A stretch of 64,000 nt of DNA. Source: Halomonas sp. S3-1-1 (GTDB lineage: Bacteria > Pseudomonadota > Gammaproteobacteria > Pseudomonadales > Halomonadaceae). The translations under genes and the position numbers were made by a program. Below the pieces are notes generated by a model. It was not told the DNA's origin, did no database searches, and worked only from the letters and a program-made list of their open reading frames with translations. This document shows positions 24,704 to 33,679 of this stretch, one piece after another (position 1 is the stretch's first letter; every line of letters begins with the position of its first letter). The stretch lies in NCBI RefSeq assembly GCF_023757625.1, contig NZ_JALGBZ010000001.1, forward strand, positions 434,001 to 498,000, given 5' to 3'.

Positions 24704-25798
24704 TTACAGGCAGGCTTCGATCTCTTCCAGTGACGGCAGGTTGTCCATGGTGCGGCTCATGTTGAAGGGGTAGGAAACGTCGCGCCAGGTGGCGTAATCC
24801 TGAAGGTAGGCGACCATCGATTGATACACCTTGGCGTGGTCCGGGTTCTCGCAGGCGCCCTGGACGATCACATCGTTGGTGACCTGCTGGATCTGCGCCA
24901 GGTCCTCGTCGGAGAACTGGTTGATGGTGACGCCATCCTCGACGAACTTGCGGGTCGCCTCGTTGGATTCACGCTCGGACCAGGCCAGCGACCAGGCCAT
25001 GGTGGCGTCGGCGGCGATGCGAAGCTTCTGCTGGGTATCCTCGTCGAGCGCGTTCCAGGCGTCCATGTTGATCATCACGCCGAACACGCTGGCGGACTGG
25101 TGCCAGCCGGGCGTGGCCCAGTTGTCGGCTACCTCGGCGAAGCCGGCCTTATAGTCGACGCCGGGGGTGGAGAACTCGCCGGCGTCGATCACGCCGCGCT
25201 CAATCGCCTGGTACACCTCGCCGCCGGCCAGCGTCACCTGGGAGCCGCCCAGCTGCTCGAGTACGCGGCCCTGGTCACGCCCGGAAAGGCGCAGGCGCTT
25301 GCCTTCAAGATCCGCGATGCTCGCGATCGGCGTGCGGCCCATGAAGCCGGACTCGTTGTTGGTAATGCCGTAGGGCAGGTACATCATGTTGAACTGGCCG
25401 TAGATCTCCTCGTACATCTCGCGCCCGCCCCACTGCTGGATCCAGTTCAGGTAGTCCACGCCGTTGAACAGGCTCGTAGTGGTGGCCAGCGGTGAGAATG
25501 CCGGGTTGAGCCCCGCCCAGTAGCCGGGCCAGTCGCCGGAGGCTTCGATACTGCCGGTTTCGGTGGCGTCGAACACTTCGGTGCCGGGCATCAGGGTGCC
25601 GCCGGCGCGAAAGTTGATTTGAAGCTCGTCGCCGGCCAACTGGTTGACCAGCTCCACCCAGTGGCGGTCGATCTGAATCAGATCCAGGTTGTCCGGCCAG
25701 GTAGACGTCATGGTCCACTGCTCCTGAGCCTGAGCGGTGGAGGCGAGCAGCATGCCCGTGGCAAGGGCGGTCAGGGTAAAGCGAGAGGCAAGTTTCAT
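24704..25798 (-). CDS. dctP: TRAP transporter substrate-binding protein (TakP/DctP family)
   Basis: A 364-residue periplasmic binding protein with a signal peptide cleaved near TAQA|QEQW. The mature part (STWPDNLDLIQ, FRAGGTLMPGTEVFDATETG, the GRDQGRVLEQLG region and the GVIDAGEFSTPGVDYKAGFAEVADNW stretch read as the E-x-G-x-D TRAP motif area) resembles TakP-like proteins that bind 2-oxo acids. That substrate is inferred. ATG 25798 has AGGGAA upstream; the frame extends further up without a better start. The upstream region carries a perfect 16-bp palindrome, likely the regulator's operator. Confidence 0.9.
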   Translation of the reverse strand: MKLASRFTLTALATGMLLASTAQAQEQWTMTSTWPDNLDLIQIDRHWVELVNQLAGDELQINFRAGGTLMPGTEVFDATETGSIEASGDWPGYWAGLNPAFSPLATTTSLFNGVDYLNWIQQWGGREMYEEIYGQFNMMYLPYGITNNESGFMGRTPIASIADLEGKRLRLSGRDQGRVLEQLGGSQVTLAGGEVYQAIERGVIDAGEFSTPGVDYKAGFAEVADNWATPGWHQSASVFGVMINMDAWNALDEDTQQKLRIAADATMAWSLAWSERESNEATRKFVEDGVTINQFSDEDLAQIQQVTNDVIVQGACENPDHAKVYQSMVAYLQDYATWRDVSYPFNMSRTMDNLPSLEEIEACL

Positions 25799-26122
25799 GA
25801 TGTGTTCCCTGTTAGCGTGTGGTGTTGTTGATATTGGCAAACGGTCAGGAAAGCGAGCGCAGGTTTACGTATACGTAAATTTGGGTGCGCCACAGCGATA
25901 AGCTAGCATACTCACCGAGCCCGCGCGCCATAGCCGATGGTGGTAGACAGCCCGCGCTTTGACGTTTATCAAGGAACTCGTTTATACCTCTGAAACAGCG
26001 GCTTGGAATCAATCAAACGTCACTCGACCCAGTGAGCCGATAGTGCAAATCCTAAAATCGTTGAAAGATCGCTTAATTTACTTTGGGCGGCGGTCGTTGG
26101 CTGCTCTCTTAAGAGAACCGCT
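25799..26122. other. 324-nt divergent region between dctP and tmcA
   Basis: Holds the palindromic operator candidate at 25864-25879 and presumably promoters for both flanking genes. Nothing else recognisable was seen. Confidence 0.5.
25864..25879. promoter_or_regulatory. 16-bp perfect palindrome upstream of the TRAP genes
   Basis: TTTACGTATACGTAAA is fully self-complementary and lies 66 nt upstream of the dctP start. GTATAC-centred palindromes are typical operators of GntR-type regulators; no such regulator is encoded in the window. Confidence 0.65.
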
Positions 26123-28282
26123 GTGAGCGAGCCGCTCGAGCGTCATATCAAATCGCTGGTCGCCCACTCGCACCGTCTGGAGCGGCGCCGCTGGCGCCAG
26201 CTGGTATGGCTCGAAGGCGAGCCCACGGAGTGCCGCCAGACGGCGCTGGCGCTTTGGCAGGCTCGGGCCTGGCGCACGCCGCTTTGGGTCGCGGATTTTA
26301 GGGAGGCGCCGGTCGAGGCGCTGTCGAACAAAAAGGCGCGTCGCCGGCTTGGCGGCGAGCACCAGCTGGTTGTCCTTGACGTAAGCGGAAGCCAGGGGTT
26401 GGATCCGGATATTCTGGGCGTGCTGACGGGGACGCTGAGCGCTGGCGGTCTCTGCGTGCTGATCACGCCCGCCGGGTGGGGCCGCGCGCCGGACCCGGAC
26501 TACGCCCGCCTGAGCGACTATCCCCACGTTTGGACATCGCTCACCGCGCGCTATCTCGAGCGCCTGGCCGGAATATTAAACGCCTCGCAGGACATCGTTC
26601 GCTTGCAGCCCGGCGGCAGGCTTTCGCTTGCCAGGCTCAAAGCCAGCCCCGCGCGCGCATCCGTCACTCAGGATGTGGAGTGTCGCACCGATGACCAGGC
26701 GCAGGTGGTCGATCAGCTCATTCGTTTGAGGCGCCGCCGGCCGCTGGTGATCACCGCCGACCGCGGGCGGGGCAAGAGTGCGGCGCTCGGCATTGCCTGC
26801 GCGCGGCTTTTGAAAAGCGGCGTGAGCGAGGTCGTCGTCACCGCGCCGTCGCGTGAGGCGATTCAAAGCCTCACGGAGCGCCTGGAGGCGCTCTGCCCGC
26901 AAGGCGCGTGGCGCTCGCCGGACCACTTTGCGCTGCCCGGCGGCCAGGCGCTGCGCTACTATTCGCCCGCCGCGCTCGACGCGCAGGTGCAGGCGGGCCA
27001 CTTGGGCGGCGACGGCGCGTATCTGTTGGTCGACGAAGCGGCGGCGCTTCCCGCCGCGCTGCTCGCCCGCTGGCTCGACGCCTTTCCGCGCGTGGCTTTC
27101 GCCACCACCGTGCATGGCTACGAAGGCTCTGGGCGCGGCTTCGCGCTGCGCTTTCGCGACGTGCTCGACCGCCGCACGCCGCTTTGGCGCGCCGCCAGGC
27201 TGCAAACGCCGGTGCGCTGGGCGCCAGGTGATCCGCTGGAGGCGGCAATAAAGCGGCTACTGCTGCTCGACGCGCCGCTGCCTACCGCCGAGCCCGCGGG
27301 CGCGTTGGTCGCGCGCCCGCTTTCGCCGGCGTCGCTGGCCGCCACCCCGGCACGCCTCGAGAAGCTTTTCGGGCTGCTGGTGCAGTCGCACTACCGCACC
27401 GCGCCGTCGGATCTTCGCCAGCTGATGGACGGCCCTAGAGTTGGATTTCGCGTGATCGATGAAAACGAGCCCCAAGCCGTGCTGGTCACGTTCGAGGAGG
27501 GCGGCTTCGACGCCCCACTTGCCGACGACGTGGCCCGGGGTGAGCGCCGCCCGCGCGGGCATCTGTTGGCCCAGTCGCTGGCCGCCCACGCCGGCAACCG
27601 CGCCGCGCTCGAAGCTCGCTGGCGCCGTGTAGCGAGGGTGGCCACTCATCCCGAGCGTCGCCGCGAAGGGCTCGGGCGCGCGCTGATCGAGGCCGATGTG
27701 TTTGATGCCCAAGCGCAGGGCATTGGGCTCTACGGCGCTACCTTTGGCGCCGAGGCCTCGCTTTTGCGTTTCTGGCGAGCGCTCGGATTCGCGCCGGTGC
27801 GCCTGGGCGTCACCCAGGAAGCCTCTACCGGCGAGTACGCGGTGATGGTCGCCCGCGCGCTAAACGCCCAGGGTGAAGCGGTGCTGGAATCACTCAGAGC
27901 GGGCTTCGAGGCGAGCCTTTCGAGCCTTCTGGCTTTCGAGCTGGCCGCGCTGCCCGCCAGCGTCTTCACGCAGCTTTTGAGCGACGCCGCGCCGGCGCTT
28001 AACGCGCGCGAGCAGCAGGACGTGCGGGACGTCGCCTACGCGCACCGCGACCCGGCGCTCGCCCGGGCCTCGCTCCAGGCGCTGGCGCGGTGGGCGAGCG
28101 CGGAGATCGAGCGCATCAATTGCGTCGAGGAGTCGCTTCGTTCGAGCCTCGAAACCCTGGCCGCTTGGGCGTTTCAGAACCGCGCGGCCGCGCGCGCGCC
28201 GCGGGAGGCGAGCCAGCGGCTGCGCCAGGCGGTGCGGGCGCTGTGTGAGGCCACTCTTTCGCCGGGCGAGCCGCAGCGGTAG
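26123..28282 (+). CDS. tmcA: tRNA(Met) cytidine acetyltransferase
   Basis: ATP- and acetyl-CoA-dependent enzyme that N4-acetylates the wobble cytidine of elongator tRNA-Met. The 719-residue protein has a DUF1726-type N-terminal region, an RNA-helicase-like module with Walker A DRGRGKSAALG (about 213-223) and Walker B LLVDEAAALP. A GNAT acetyltransferase module follows (RVARVATHPERRREGLGRAL, about 505-525), then a C-terminal helical tail. The start is GTG 26123 after AAGAGA. Probably in one unit with pepD, 32 nt downstream, though no functional link is obvious. Confidence 0.95.
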   Translation: MSEPLERHIKSLVAHSHRLERRRWRQLVWLEGEPTECRQTALALWQARAWRTPLWVADFREAPVEALSNKKARRRLGGEHQLVVLDVSGSQGLDPDILGVLTGTLSAGGLCVLITPAGWGRAPDPDYARLSDYPHVWTSLTARYLERLAGILNASQDIVRLQPGGRLSLARLKASPARASVTQDVECRTDDQAQVVDQLIRLRRRRPLVITADRGRGKSAALGIACARLLKSGVSEVVVTAPSREAIQSLTERLEALCPQGAWRSPDHFALPGGQALRYYSPAALDAQVQAGHLGGDGAYLLVDEAAALPAALLARWLDAFPRVAFATTVHGYEGSGRGFALRFRDVLDRRTPLWRAARLQTPVRWAPGDPLEAAIKRLLLLDAPLPTAEPAGALVARPLSPASLAATPARLEKLFGLLVQSHYRTAPSDLRQLMDGPRVGFRVIDENEPQAVLVTFEEGGFDAPLADDVARGERRPRGHLLAQSLAAHAGNRAALEARWRRVARVATHPERRREGLGRALIEADVFDAQAQGIGLYGATFGAEASLLRFWRALGFAPVRLGVTQEASTGEYAVMVARALNAQGEAVLESLRAGFEASLSSLLAFELAALPASVFTQLLSDAAPALNAREQQDVRDVAYAHRDPALARASLQALARWASAEIERINCVEESLRSSLETLAAWAFQNRAAARAPREASQRLRQAVRALCEATLSPGEPQR

Positions 28283-28314
28283 AGTAGGGCGGTTACGGAT
28301 CAAAAAGAGCTCAC

Positions 28315-29781
28315 ATGAACGCACACCTGGACGCGCTGGAACCCACGCTGGTATGGCGCCACTTTCGTACGCTGTGTAATACGCCCAGACCCTCCGGCCG
28401 CGAAGCCGCGCTGGTCGCGAAGCTCGAAACCTGGGCCGAGGCGCTCGGTCTGACCCACGACCGCGACGATTTCGGCAACCTGCGCATCAAAAAGCCGGCG
28501 AGCCCCGGGTGTGAAAGCGCCCCCGGCGTGATCCTTCAGGGCCATCTGGACATGGTCGCCCAGGCCAACGCCGACACGCCTCACGATTTCGAAAGCGACC
28601 CGATCCGCACCTACGTCGAAGATGGCTGGCTGCACGCCGACGGCACGACGCTCGGCGCGGACAACGGCCTCGGCGTGGCGGCGATTCTGGCGGTGCTCGA
28701 AGACGACACTCTCACCCACGGCCCGCTGGAGGCGCTCTTTACCCTGGAGGAGGAGACCTCCATGGGCGGGGCGCTGAATCTGGCCGAGAACTGGCTGGAA
28801 GGGTCGCTTTTGCTCAACCTGGACAGCGAAGAGCGCGGCGAGGCCTACATCGGCTGCGCTGGCGGCGCCGACGTCATTGTCGATGCGCGCCTGCCGGGCA
28901 AGGCGCTGGCCGAGAGTGAGGCGGTGATCGAGCTGGCGCTCACCGGGCTCAAGGGCGGCCACTCGGGAATCGATATCCACAAGCCTCTGGGCAACGCCAA
29001 CCGCCTGCTGGTGCGGGCACTGCGGGCTCTCGATGTGCTCGATGCGCGCCTGATCGATTACAAAGGCGGCACGCTGCGAAACGCCATTCCCCGCGAAGCC
29101 TTCGCCTCGCTTGCGCTACCTGCCGATGAGGTCGACACCGCTTTCGACAAGATCGCAAGGCTCGAAGCCGTGCTGCGGGCAGAGCTTGGCAGCGGCGACC
29201 CGAACGTGTCGCTCAAGGCGCGCCGTGTCGAGGCCGCGTTGGAGGCGGAGCCCTTGACCCATGATGCCAGCGCCATGCTGATTTCGGCGCTTTACGCCGC
29301 ACCCTGCGGTGTCGAGCGCATGAGCGCCGACGTCGAAGGCGTGGTCGAAACCTCGAACAATCTGGGCGTGTTGAGCCTCGATCAGGGTCGGCTGCACCTG
29401 TGCGCTTTAGTCCGCTCGCTGCACGACAGCGCCGCGGAGGCGCTGGCCGACCGCTTTAGCGCCCTGTTTGGTTTGATGGGCGCGCGGGTCAAGGTGGAAA
29501 ACGGCTACCCGGGCTGGGCGCCGAACCCGCAAAGCGCTTTGCTTGCGACCTTCAAGGCGCGCCATCAGGCGGTGCTGGGCAGTGAGCCCGCAGTGAAGGT
29601 GATTCACGCCGGGCTCGAGTGCGGCATTCTTGGCTCCAAATACCCGTCGCTCGACATGATCTCCTTCGGCCCGCTGATTCGCGGCGCCCACTCGCCGGAC
29701 GAGCGGGTCGAGCTTGCCTCCGTGACGGAGTTCTGGACGATGCTGCGCGCGCTGATCGAGACGCTGGCAAAATCCCGGTGA
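28315..29781 (+). CDS. pepD: Aminoacyl-histidine dipeptidase (peptidase D, M20C)
   Basis: A 488-residue zinc dipeptidase of the PepD/carnosinase type that hydrolyses Xaa-His and other dipeptides in the cytoplasm. Metal and catalytic motifs are visible: GHLDMV, LGADNGLGVA, TLEEETSMGG and NLDSEE in the N-terminal half, and the lid-domain GGHSGIDIH near residues 218-226. Length fits E. coli PepD (485). ATG 28315 lies 32 nt after tmcA. A strong hairpin terminator follows the stop. Confidence 0.94.
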   Translation: MNAHLDALEPTLVWRHFRTLCNTPRPSGREAALVAKLETWAEALGLTHDRDDFGNLRIKKPASPGCESAPGVILQGHLDMVAQANADTPHDFESDPIRTYVEDGWLHADGTTLGADNGLGVAAILAVLEDDTLTHGPLEALFTLEEETSMGGALNLAENWLEGSLLLNLDSEERGEAYIGCAGGADVIVDARLPGKALAESEAVIELALTGLKGGHSGIDIHKPLGNANRLLVRALRALDVLDARLIDYKGGTLRNAIPREAFASLALPADEVDTAFDKIARLEAVLRAELGSGDPNVSLKARRVEAALEAEPLTHDASAMLISALYAAPCGVERMSADVEGVVETSNNLGVLSLDQGRLHLCALVRSLHDSAAEALADRFSALFGLMGARVKVENGYPGWAPNPQSALLATFKARHQAVLGSEPAVKVIHAGLECGILGSKYPSLDMISFGPLIRGAHSPDERVELASVTEFWTMLRALIETLAKSR

Positions 29782-29786
29782 AACGC

Positions 29787-29821
29787 AAGCGCCCACCGCC
29801 CCGAAGGGCGGCGGGCGCTTT
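29787..29821 (+). terminator. pepD terminator
   Basis: Stem of 15 bp with one A-C mismatch (AAGCGCCCACCGCCC / GGGCGGCGGGCGCTT), CGAA tetraloop, then TTT. Located between converging pepD and the M24 gene. Confidence 0.8.
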
Positions 29822-29836
29822 GGAGTGACACCGTGC

Positions 29837-31108
29837 TTAGCGGTTGGTCAACTGGTCGGAGTAGCCGTAAGTCGACATGCGGCGCACGCCGGTTTCGGTC
29901 ACCAGCACCTGCTCCTCAAGCTTGACGCCCTCGCCGCCGTCGCGGTGGCCGCAGAAGGACTCGACGCACAGGGTCATGCCCGGTTGGATGATGCCGTCGT
30001 AACCGACTTCGTTCCAGTCCATGCTGTGGGAAATGATCGGCCACTCGCCGGTCATGCCGCAGCCGTGGACTACGGCCAAGTAGCGGTTCTCCCGGTAGCC
30101 TTCCGGAATCTTCCACGCCTTTTCCGAGTATTCGCGAAACGACATGCCCGGACGCATCAGGGCGATGTTGGTCTCGATCTCATCGCGGGAGAGCGAGTAG
30201 AGCTCTTTCTGCTTGGCGCTGGGGTTGGCATCTTCACCGCCGACAAAGAATGTGCGCGAGAAGTCGGTGTAGTAACCGTAGACGCCGACGGTATCGGTAT
30301 CGAAGGCGACAAGCTCACCGGCGGCAAGCTTCTTGGCCGACGTCTCTTGGAACCACGGGTTGGTCCGGTCGCCTGAGTTCAAGAGTCTAGTTTCCATGTA
30401 CTCGCCCCCGGTCTCAATGACCTTCTGCTGGAAGATCGACCACAGGGCGTTTTCGCTCAGCCCAGGCTCGATGGCGCGCTCCATCACAATCATGGCCTGC
30501 TCGGTCAGCTCAACGGACTTGGCGATCATCGTTAGCTCATCGAAGCTCTTGATCGACTTGGCGATCTCCACTGGACGTGAGGCGTCGCTCAGTGTGTAGC
30601 CCTGCTCGGCCAGCGCACCTACGATTTCCGTTGGCGCGCTCTCGATTCCGATACGCTTGCCCCCCGAAGCGGAGCGACGCATGACGTCGTCGATCTCGGC
30701 GACAAAGTTGCAGACGTGGCGCGACGAGTGCGGGCCACTATGCAGCGGCATGATAGGTGACGCGCCGTGGATCTCGTCGATCGTCGGCATGTTTTGGGCG
30801 AGGTGGCCGCAGGAGCGGTACTCGAACAGGGCCACCGGGCCCTCCGCGGGCACCACCAGGTAGCGCGCTGGGTTACGCTGGGAGTAGACCTGCATGTTGC
30901 GCACGTTGCACGCGTAGCGGATGTTTATCGGGTCGAAGAGCACCACTGCGTTCAGGTCGTGCTCCTTGATTTGTTGGCGCAGGCGGCCCAAACGGTAAAG
31001 TGCGACGCGACGCTCCAGCGCTTGATCGATCGGAGTGTCCTTGAGATCTACAGTGTCGTAGTTGAGCGCCGAGTGAGGCTGCGCTGGAGTTGAGTAGGTC
31101 GTTGTCAT
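29837..31108 (-). CDS. DddP-like M24-family metalloenzyme lacking the DddP catalytic Asp
   Basis: A 423-residue pita-bread-fold protein closest, from memory, to DMSP lyase DddP. Shared stretches include FDPINIRYA, GGEYMETRLLNSG-RTNPWFQE, AFDTDTVG and the GMTLCVE / KLEEQVL ends. The six metal ligands of the fold are present (D270, D272, D282, H348, E383, E398). The position of DddP's catalytic base, Asp six residues after the metal His, is Gly354 here (HGCGMTGEWP), so DMSP cleavage is doubtful. ATG 31108 is chosen; it follows the oxygenase stop by 4 nt. Last gene of the lysR-BCCT-oxygenase-M24 unit; probably cleaves a hydroxylated osmolyte-like compound. Alternatives are an ectoine-hydrolase- or creatinase-like activity. 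Confidence 0.75.
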   Translation of the reverse strand: MTTTYSTPAQPHSALNYDTVDLKDTPIDQALERRVALYRLGRLRQQIKEHDLNAVVLFDPINIRYACNVRNMQVYSQRNPARYLVVPAEGPVALFEYRSCGHLAQNMPTIDEIHGASPIMPLHSGPHSSRHVCNFVAEIDDVMRRSASGGKRIGIESAPTEIVGALAEQGYTLSDASRPVEIAKSIKSFDELTMIAKSVELTEQAMIVMERAIEPGLSENALWSIFQQKVIETGGEYMETRLLNSGDRTNPWFQETSAKKLAAGELVAFDTDTVGVYGYYTDFSRTFFVGGEDANPSAKQKELYSLSRDEIETNIALMRPGMSFREYSEKAWKIPEGYRENRYLAVVHGCGMTGEWPIISHSMDWNEVGYDGIIQPGMTLCVESFCGHRDGGEGVKLEEQVLVTETGVRRMSTYGYSDQLTNR

Positions 31109-31112
31109 GCGA

Positions 31113-31985
31113 TTAACCTGCCAGTGAATCGTCGCGATGCGCGTTTTCGGCATCGATGTGGGCTTGGGTAACGCGACCGTAGACGTCTTTGGTGCGCTTG
31201 ACGCGACCGATCATGCCCGGCTCCTTGGCGTAGCCCAGCAGGGTGCAGAGACGCTGGCCCCGTGCGGGAGCGACGCGGTGCATCGAGTATCGGCCCTTGA
31301 ACAGCTGAAGATCGCCGGTTTCGAGCGTCAGCGCCTTGACCCTGGAGTGGTCGCCGTCGAGCACCCTCTTCACCTCTTCGAAATTCTCGTTGCCCGGCGT
31401 GCGGATATCCGGCACGTATTCGAAGTCGCCTCCAGATTCGGGGCGGCGCGTCATCAGGCTGACGATGAATTCGTTTGTATCGAAGTGCCATGGCAGCGTC
31501 GTGTTCTCGGGCATTACGTTAATCACCAGCCCGGCGATCGGATCGGCATACTCATGAATGCGCTCTTCTTGCAGGCAGTCGGCGATGAACTGCTTGAAGA
31601 CCGGATTGCTGTAGAGACGCTGAACGAGCTTGTCCTCGTCGATCAGGTCCTTGGCTACGAAGCCGTTGCTGAACGCTTGAAAACGACGCATCGGATGATC
31701 TTCCGGGTAGCTGTCGTCATCGGCGGTGGCATAGGGCGTGACTCGGTTGCTGTGGTAGTGCGCCTTGGGCGCTACTTCCTCGCTCTCTTCGCGCAGACGA
31801 TCAATCAGATCGCTGCGGATGAAGCTCGCGAAGTGGGCGCAGCCGTCGTCATCAAGCTGCTGGCGAATCTGCTCGACACACTCGCGGTACTTATCGGAAT
31901 CAGGAGCATTGAGCGGATAGCGCTCCAAGTTGACGATCTCTTCGAGGGTGGCCATGTCCTGTGTCGTCTGCTGCTGTGAGCTCAT
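31113..31985 (-). CDS. Fe(II)/2-oxoglutarate oxygenase, BesD/HalD-related, hydroxylase-type HxD
   Basis: A 290-residue cupin-fold oxygenase resembling the BesD/HalD family of free-amino-acid halogenases and hydroxylases. Shared text, from memory, includes IVNLERYP, the SYPEDHPMRR region, GGDFEYVPDIR and LFKGRYSMHRVAP. The iron facial triad is H167-x-D169 and H236, with R245 suited to 2-oxoglutarate binding. Halogenases of the family have HxG, so this one should hydroxylate. A superb AAGGAG precedes ATG 31985. It sits between a BCCT transporter and a DddP-like enzyme, so a small zwitterion imported by the transporter is the likely substrate; which one is unknown. Confidence 0.8.
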   Translation of the reverse strand: MSSQQQTTQDMATLEEIVNLERYPLNAPDSDKYRECVEQIRQQLDDDGCAHFASFIRSDLIDRLREESEEVAPKAHYHSNRVTPYATADDDSYPEDHPMRRFQAFSNGFVAKDLIDEDKLVQRLYSNPVFKQFIADCLQEERIHEYADPIAGLVINVMPENTTLPWHFDTNEFIVSLMTRRPESGGDFEYVPDIRTPGNENFEEVKRVLDGDHSRVKALTLETGDLQLFKGRYSMHRVAPARGQRLCTLLGYAKEPGMIGRVKRTKDVYGRVTQAHIDAENAHRDDSLAG

Positions 31986-32073
31986 ATCGATATCTCCTTG
32001 AATGATAGCTTCATGCTACTGAAGCTTTGCTGAATTAATAATGAAAATTCGGCCCGTACGGGTGACGTAAAAC

Positions 32074-33654
32074 TTATACGTCGTCGCGTTCGGCGCTGGA
32101 GGTCTCCATGGGCGAGGGCAGAATATCGCTTTTAATTTGCGGTAGCAGGGTAGGCCAGCAGGCGATGCGCACCAGCGAGGCGGCGGCGCACATGACGATC
32201 AGAAGTCCAATGAACCCTCCCACTGTAGAGATCATCTTGAGCGCCTCCAAGCCGCCGCTGACGGTCAGTACCAGAGTGATAATGGAGATGATCGCGCCCC
32301 AGACCAGCTTGATGTAGTAGGGAGATGAGTTCACCTCGCTGTTAGCGTTACCGTTGCAGCACATGCCGGAAATGGCGTCGATAGTGGAGTCGGCGGCGGT
32401 CACGTAGGAGACCAGTGACAGGCCCAGGAATAGTGCCACGAAGAGCATGGCCATCGGCAGTTGCTCCAGCAGCACCCAGATTACGTCGCCTGGGCCGCTA
32501 TTTTGCAACGCTTGGCTCAGGATATTGGCGCTATTGAGCTCGGTGAATACCGACAAACCGCCGAAGGTGGCGCACCACACTAGCACGAACGAAGCCGGAA
32601 AAATGAAGTTGAACAGCAGGAACTCGCGCACCGAATAGCCGCGGGAGATTTTGCCCAGAAACATGCTGGTGACTGGCGCCCAAGCGAACCAGTTAGCCCA
32701 GAAGAACAGCGTCCAAGCCCGTGGCCAGCCGTTTTCGTTGATTGTGCCGGTATTGAGGCTGTTCTTGATGAAGCCGGACAGGTAGCGCCCCAGCGCGTCG
32801 ATACCGCCGTTAGTGATAAAGGAGGTTGGGCCGAAAATCAGCACCAGCGCCGCCATGACCACCAGCGCGCGGGCGTTCCAGCTCGAGAGAAAGCGAATTC
32901 CTTTGAGTAGGCCCGTGGCCGCAGAGAGCGCCGAGGCGAGCATGACGATCATGCAAAGCGCGCCGATCAGCGTATCGGTGACCTCGATGCCAAACAGGCG
33001 ATTGATGCCGCCGCCCAGCATCATGGCGCCGGTACCTAATGAGGCGACCATGCCGGCTACCAAGGCAATCAGCGCCAGCGCATCAACAATCTGGCGCGTG
33101 ATCGGGCCCATGTTGATCGGTAGAGCCGCCGTCATGGCCGATGAAATGCTGAACTTCATGCCTAGGTTATAGTGGGCTATCGCAAACATGAGCGCGGGCA
33201 CGGTGTAGATAGCGTAGGTGGTAAAGGACCAGTGCATGTAGAGTGAAGCGATGCCGTTTACCCCGCTTTCGGTCGAAAACGCCTCAACGTCCATCGTTGA
33301 GGGCGGCGCGGACATGAAGAAGATCGGCTCCGCGGCAGCAAAAAAAAGTAGCCCAATGGCTACCGAACTGCACAGCGTGATGGAACACCATTGCCACTTG
33401 GACAATATGGGCTTTGCGCTCTTGCCCCCGATACGCAGTCTGGCGATCGGCGAGAACAGCGTGCCCGCCGCAACGAGCACCAAGGCAAAAGCGGATAGCG
33501 CATAGAGCCAGCTGAACTGGTCCATCAGAAATTCATGGACAGCGCGGGTTAGCTTTAAAAGAAAAGCGCTGTTTACTAGGGCGAGAATCGTCATTCCCCC
33601 CAGTAGCGCCAGCGAGGGGTAAAACGTGGCTCTTCGTAGAGAAACGTTGCTCAT
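32074..33654 (-). CDS. BCCT-family transporter (betaine/carnitine/choline type), catabolic-cluster copy
   Basis: A 526-residue, 12-helix symporter for quaternary ammonium or sulfonium zwitterions. The BCCT signature region TLFFWANWFAWAPVTSMFLG supplies the aromatic Trp box, and FFAAAEPIFFMS corresponds to the first substrate-binding helix. The latter departs from the usual GMAEP text seen in the other BCCT protein of this window (55.9 kb), pointing to a different substrate. ATG 33654 has GGAG upstream. It lies 25 nt after the lysR stop and 88 nt before the oxygenase, so uptake feeds the linked enzymes. Confidence 0.9.
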   Translation of the reverse strand: MSNVSLRRATFYPSLALLGGMTILALVNSAFLLKLTRAVHEFLMDQFSWLYALSAFALVLVAAGTLFSPIARLRIGGKSAKPILSKWQWCSITLCSSVAIGLLFFAAAEPIFFMSAPPSTMDVEAFSTESGVNGIASLYMHWSFTTYAIYTVPALMFAIAHYNLGMKFSISSAMTAALPINMGPITRQIVDALALIALVAGMVASLGTGAMMLGGGINRLFGIEVTDTLIGALCMIVMLASALSAATGLLKGIRFLSSWNARALVVMAALVLIFGPTSFITNGGIDALGRYLSGFIKNSLNTGTINENGWPRAWTLFFWANWFAWAPVTSMFLGKISRGYSVREFLLFNFIFPASFVLVWCATFGGLSVFTELNSANILSQALQNSGPGDVIWVLLEQLPMAMLFVALFLGLSLVSYVTAADSTIDAISGMCCNGNANSEVNSSPYYIKLVWGAIISIITLVLTVSGGLEALKMISTVGGFIGLLIVMCAAASLVRIACWPTLLPQIKSDILPSPMETSSAERDDV

Positions 33655-33679
33655 TCACGGACTCCGTTATGCTTGATTG

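Noticed and set aside
29837..31108. Straight annotation as DMSP lyase DddP
   Set aside because: The catalytic Asp position is Gly, and the neighbours (oxygenase) are not part of known DddP clusters.
31113..31985. Annotation as an amino acid halogenase
   Set aside because: Halogenases of this family need HxG; this protein has HxD, the hydroxylase triad.
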